Shown here: piece by piece, positions 6,341-6,348 of the stretch | Numbering within the stretch: position 1 is the stretch's first letter | How the letters are laid out: every line of letters starts with the position of its first letter | Assembly: GCA_022562335.1 (NCBI GenBank) | Contig: JADFPM010000156.1 | Location: 1-6,348 of the forward strand | DNA length: 6,348 nt | Origin: Chloroflexota bacterium | Lineage (GTDB): Bacteria; Chloroflexota; Dehalococcoidia; Lucifugimonadales; UBA3495 | Reading direction: 5' to 3' | Notes under the pieces: model-generated | What the model was told of the DNA's origin: nothing | The model's input: the letters and a program-made list of their open reading frames with translations, nothing else | The model's database searches: none | Program-made: the position numbers and the translations under genes

Positions 6341-6348
6341 CCCTAGTG

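Overview
This is a 6.3 kb bacterial stretch of roughly 58-60% GC by eye, with five protein genes, all on the + strand. Three features suggest Chloroflexota (a Dehalococcoidia or SAR202-like lineage). The leucyl-tRNA synthetase has no leucine-specific insert before KMSKS. Several intergenic gaps hold dispersed palindromic repeats of a style I associate with those genomes. The small hydrolase and Nudix genes fit the same picture. This placement is inference from style, not a proven assignment.

Layout: (1) 1-2070 is leuS, lacking its 5' end because the window starts inside it. (2) 2071-2288 is a gap dominated by an 86-bp palindromic element that can fold as a three-way junction. (3) 2289-3764 encodes a 491-residue TM0106-type nuclease with a RecB/Cas4-like nuclease domain, a tandem helix-hairpin-helix region and a DEDDy-type 3'-5' exonuclease domain. 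(4) 3857-4699 encodes an alpha/beta hydrolase with a complete catalytic triad. (5) 4700-4862 is a gap with a perfect 11-bp hairpin. (6) 4863-5573 encodes a second, smaller alpha/beta hydrolase of the dienelactone-hydrolase/KANL3-Tex30-like type. (7) 5610-6104 encodes a Nudix hydrolase with a perfect Nudix box, 36 bp behind the previous gene and probably co-transcribed with it. (8) 6105-6348 has no gene; its second half is a compound inverted-repeat element that runs to, or past, the window edge.

The genes do not form an obvious pathway. leuS is translation housekeeping, the nuclease is probably DNA repair or processing, and the two hydrolases and the Nudix protein look like general small-molecule metabolism or clean-up. 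The most unusual material is between the genes: all three gaps over 100 bp carry a different palindromic repeat. The most interesting protein is the two-nuclease fusion, whose expected iron-sulfur cysteines seem largely lost. I see no CRISPR array, tRNA, rRNA, transposase, phage gene or convincing new defence system.
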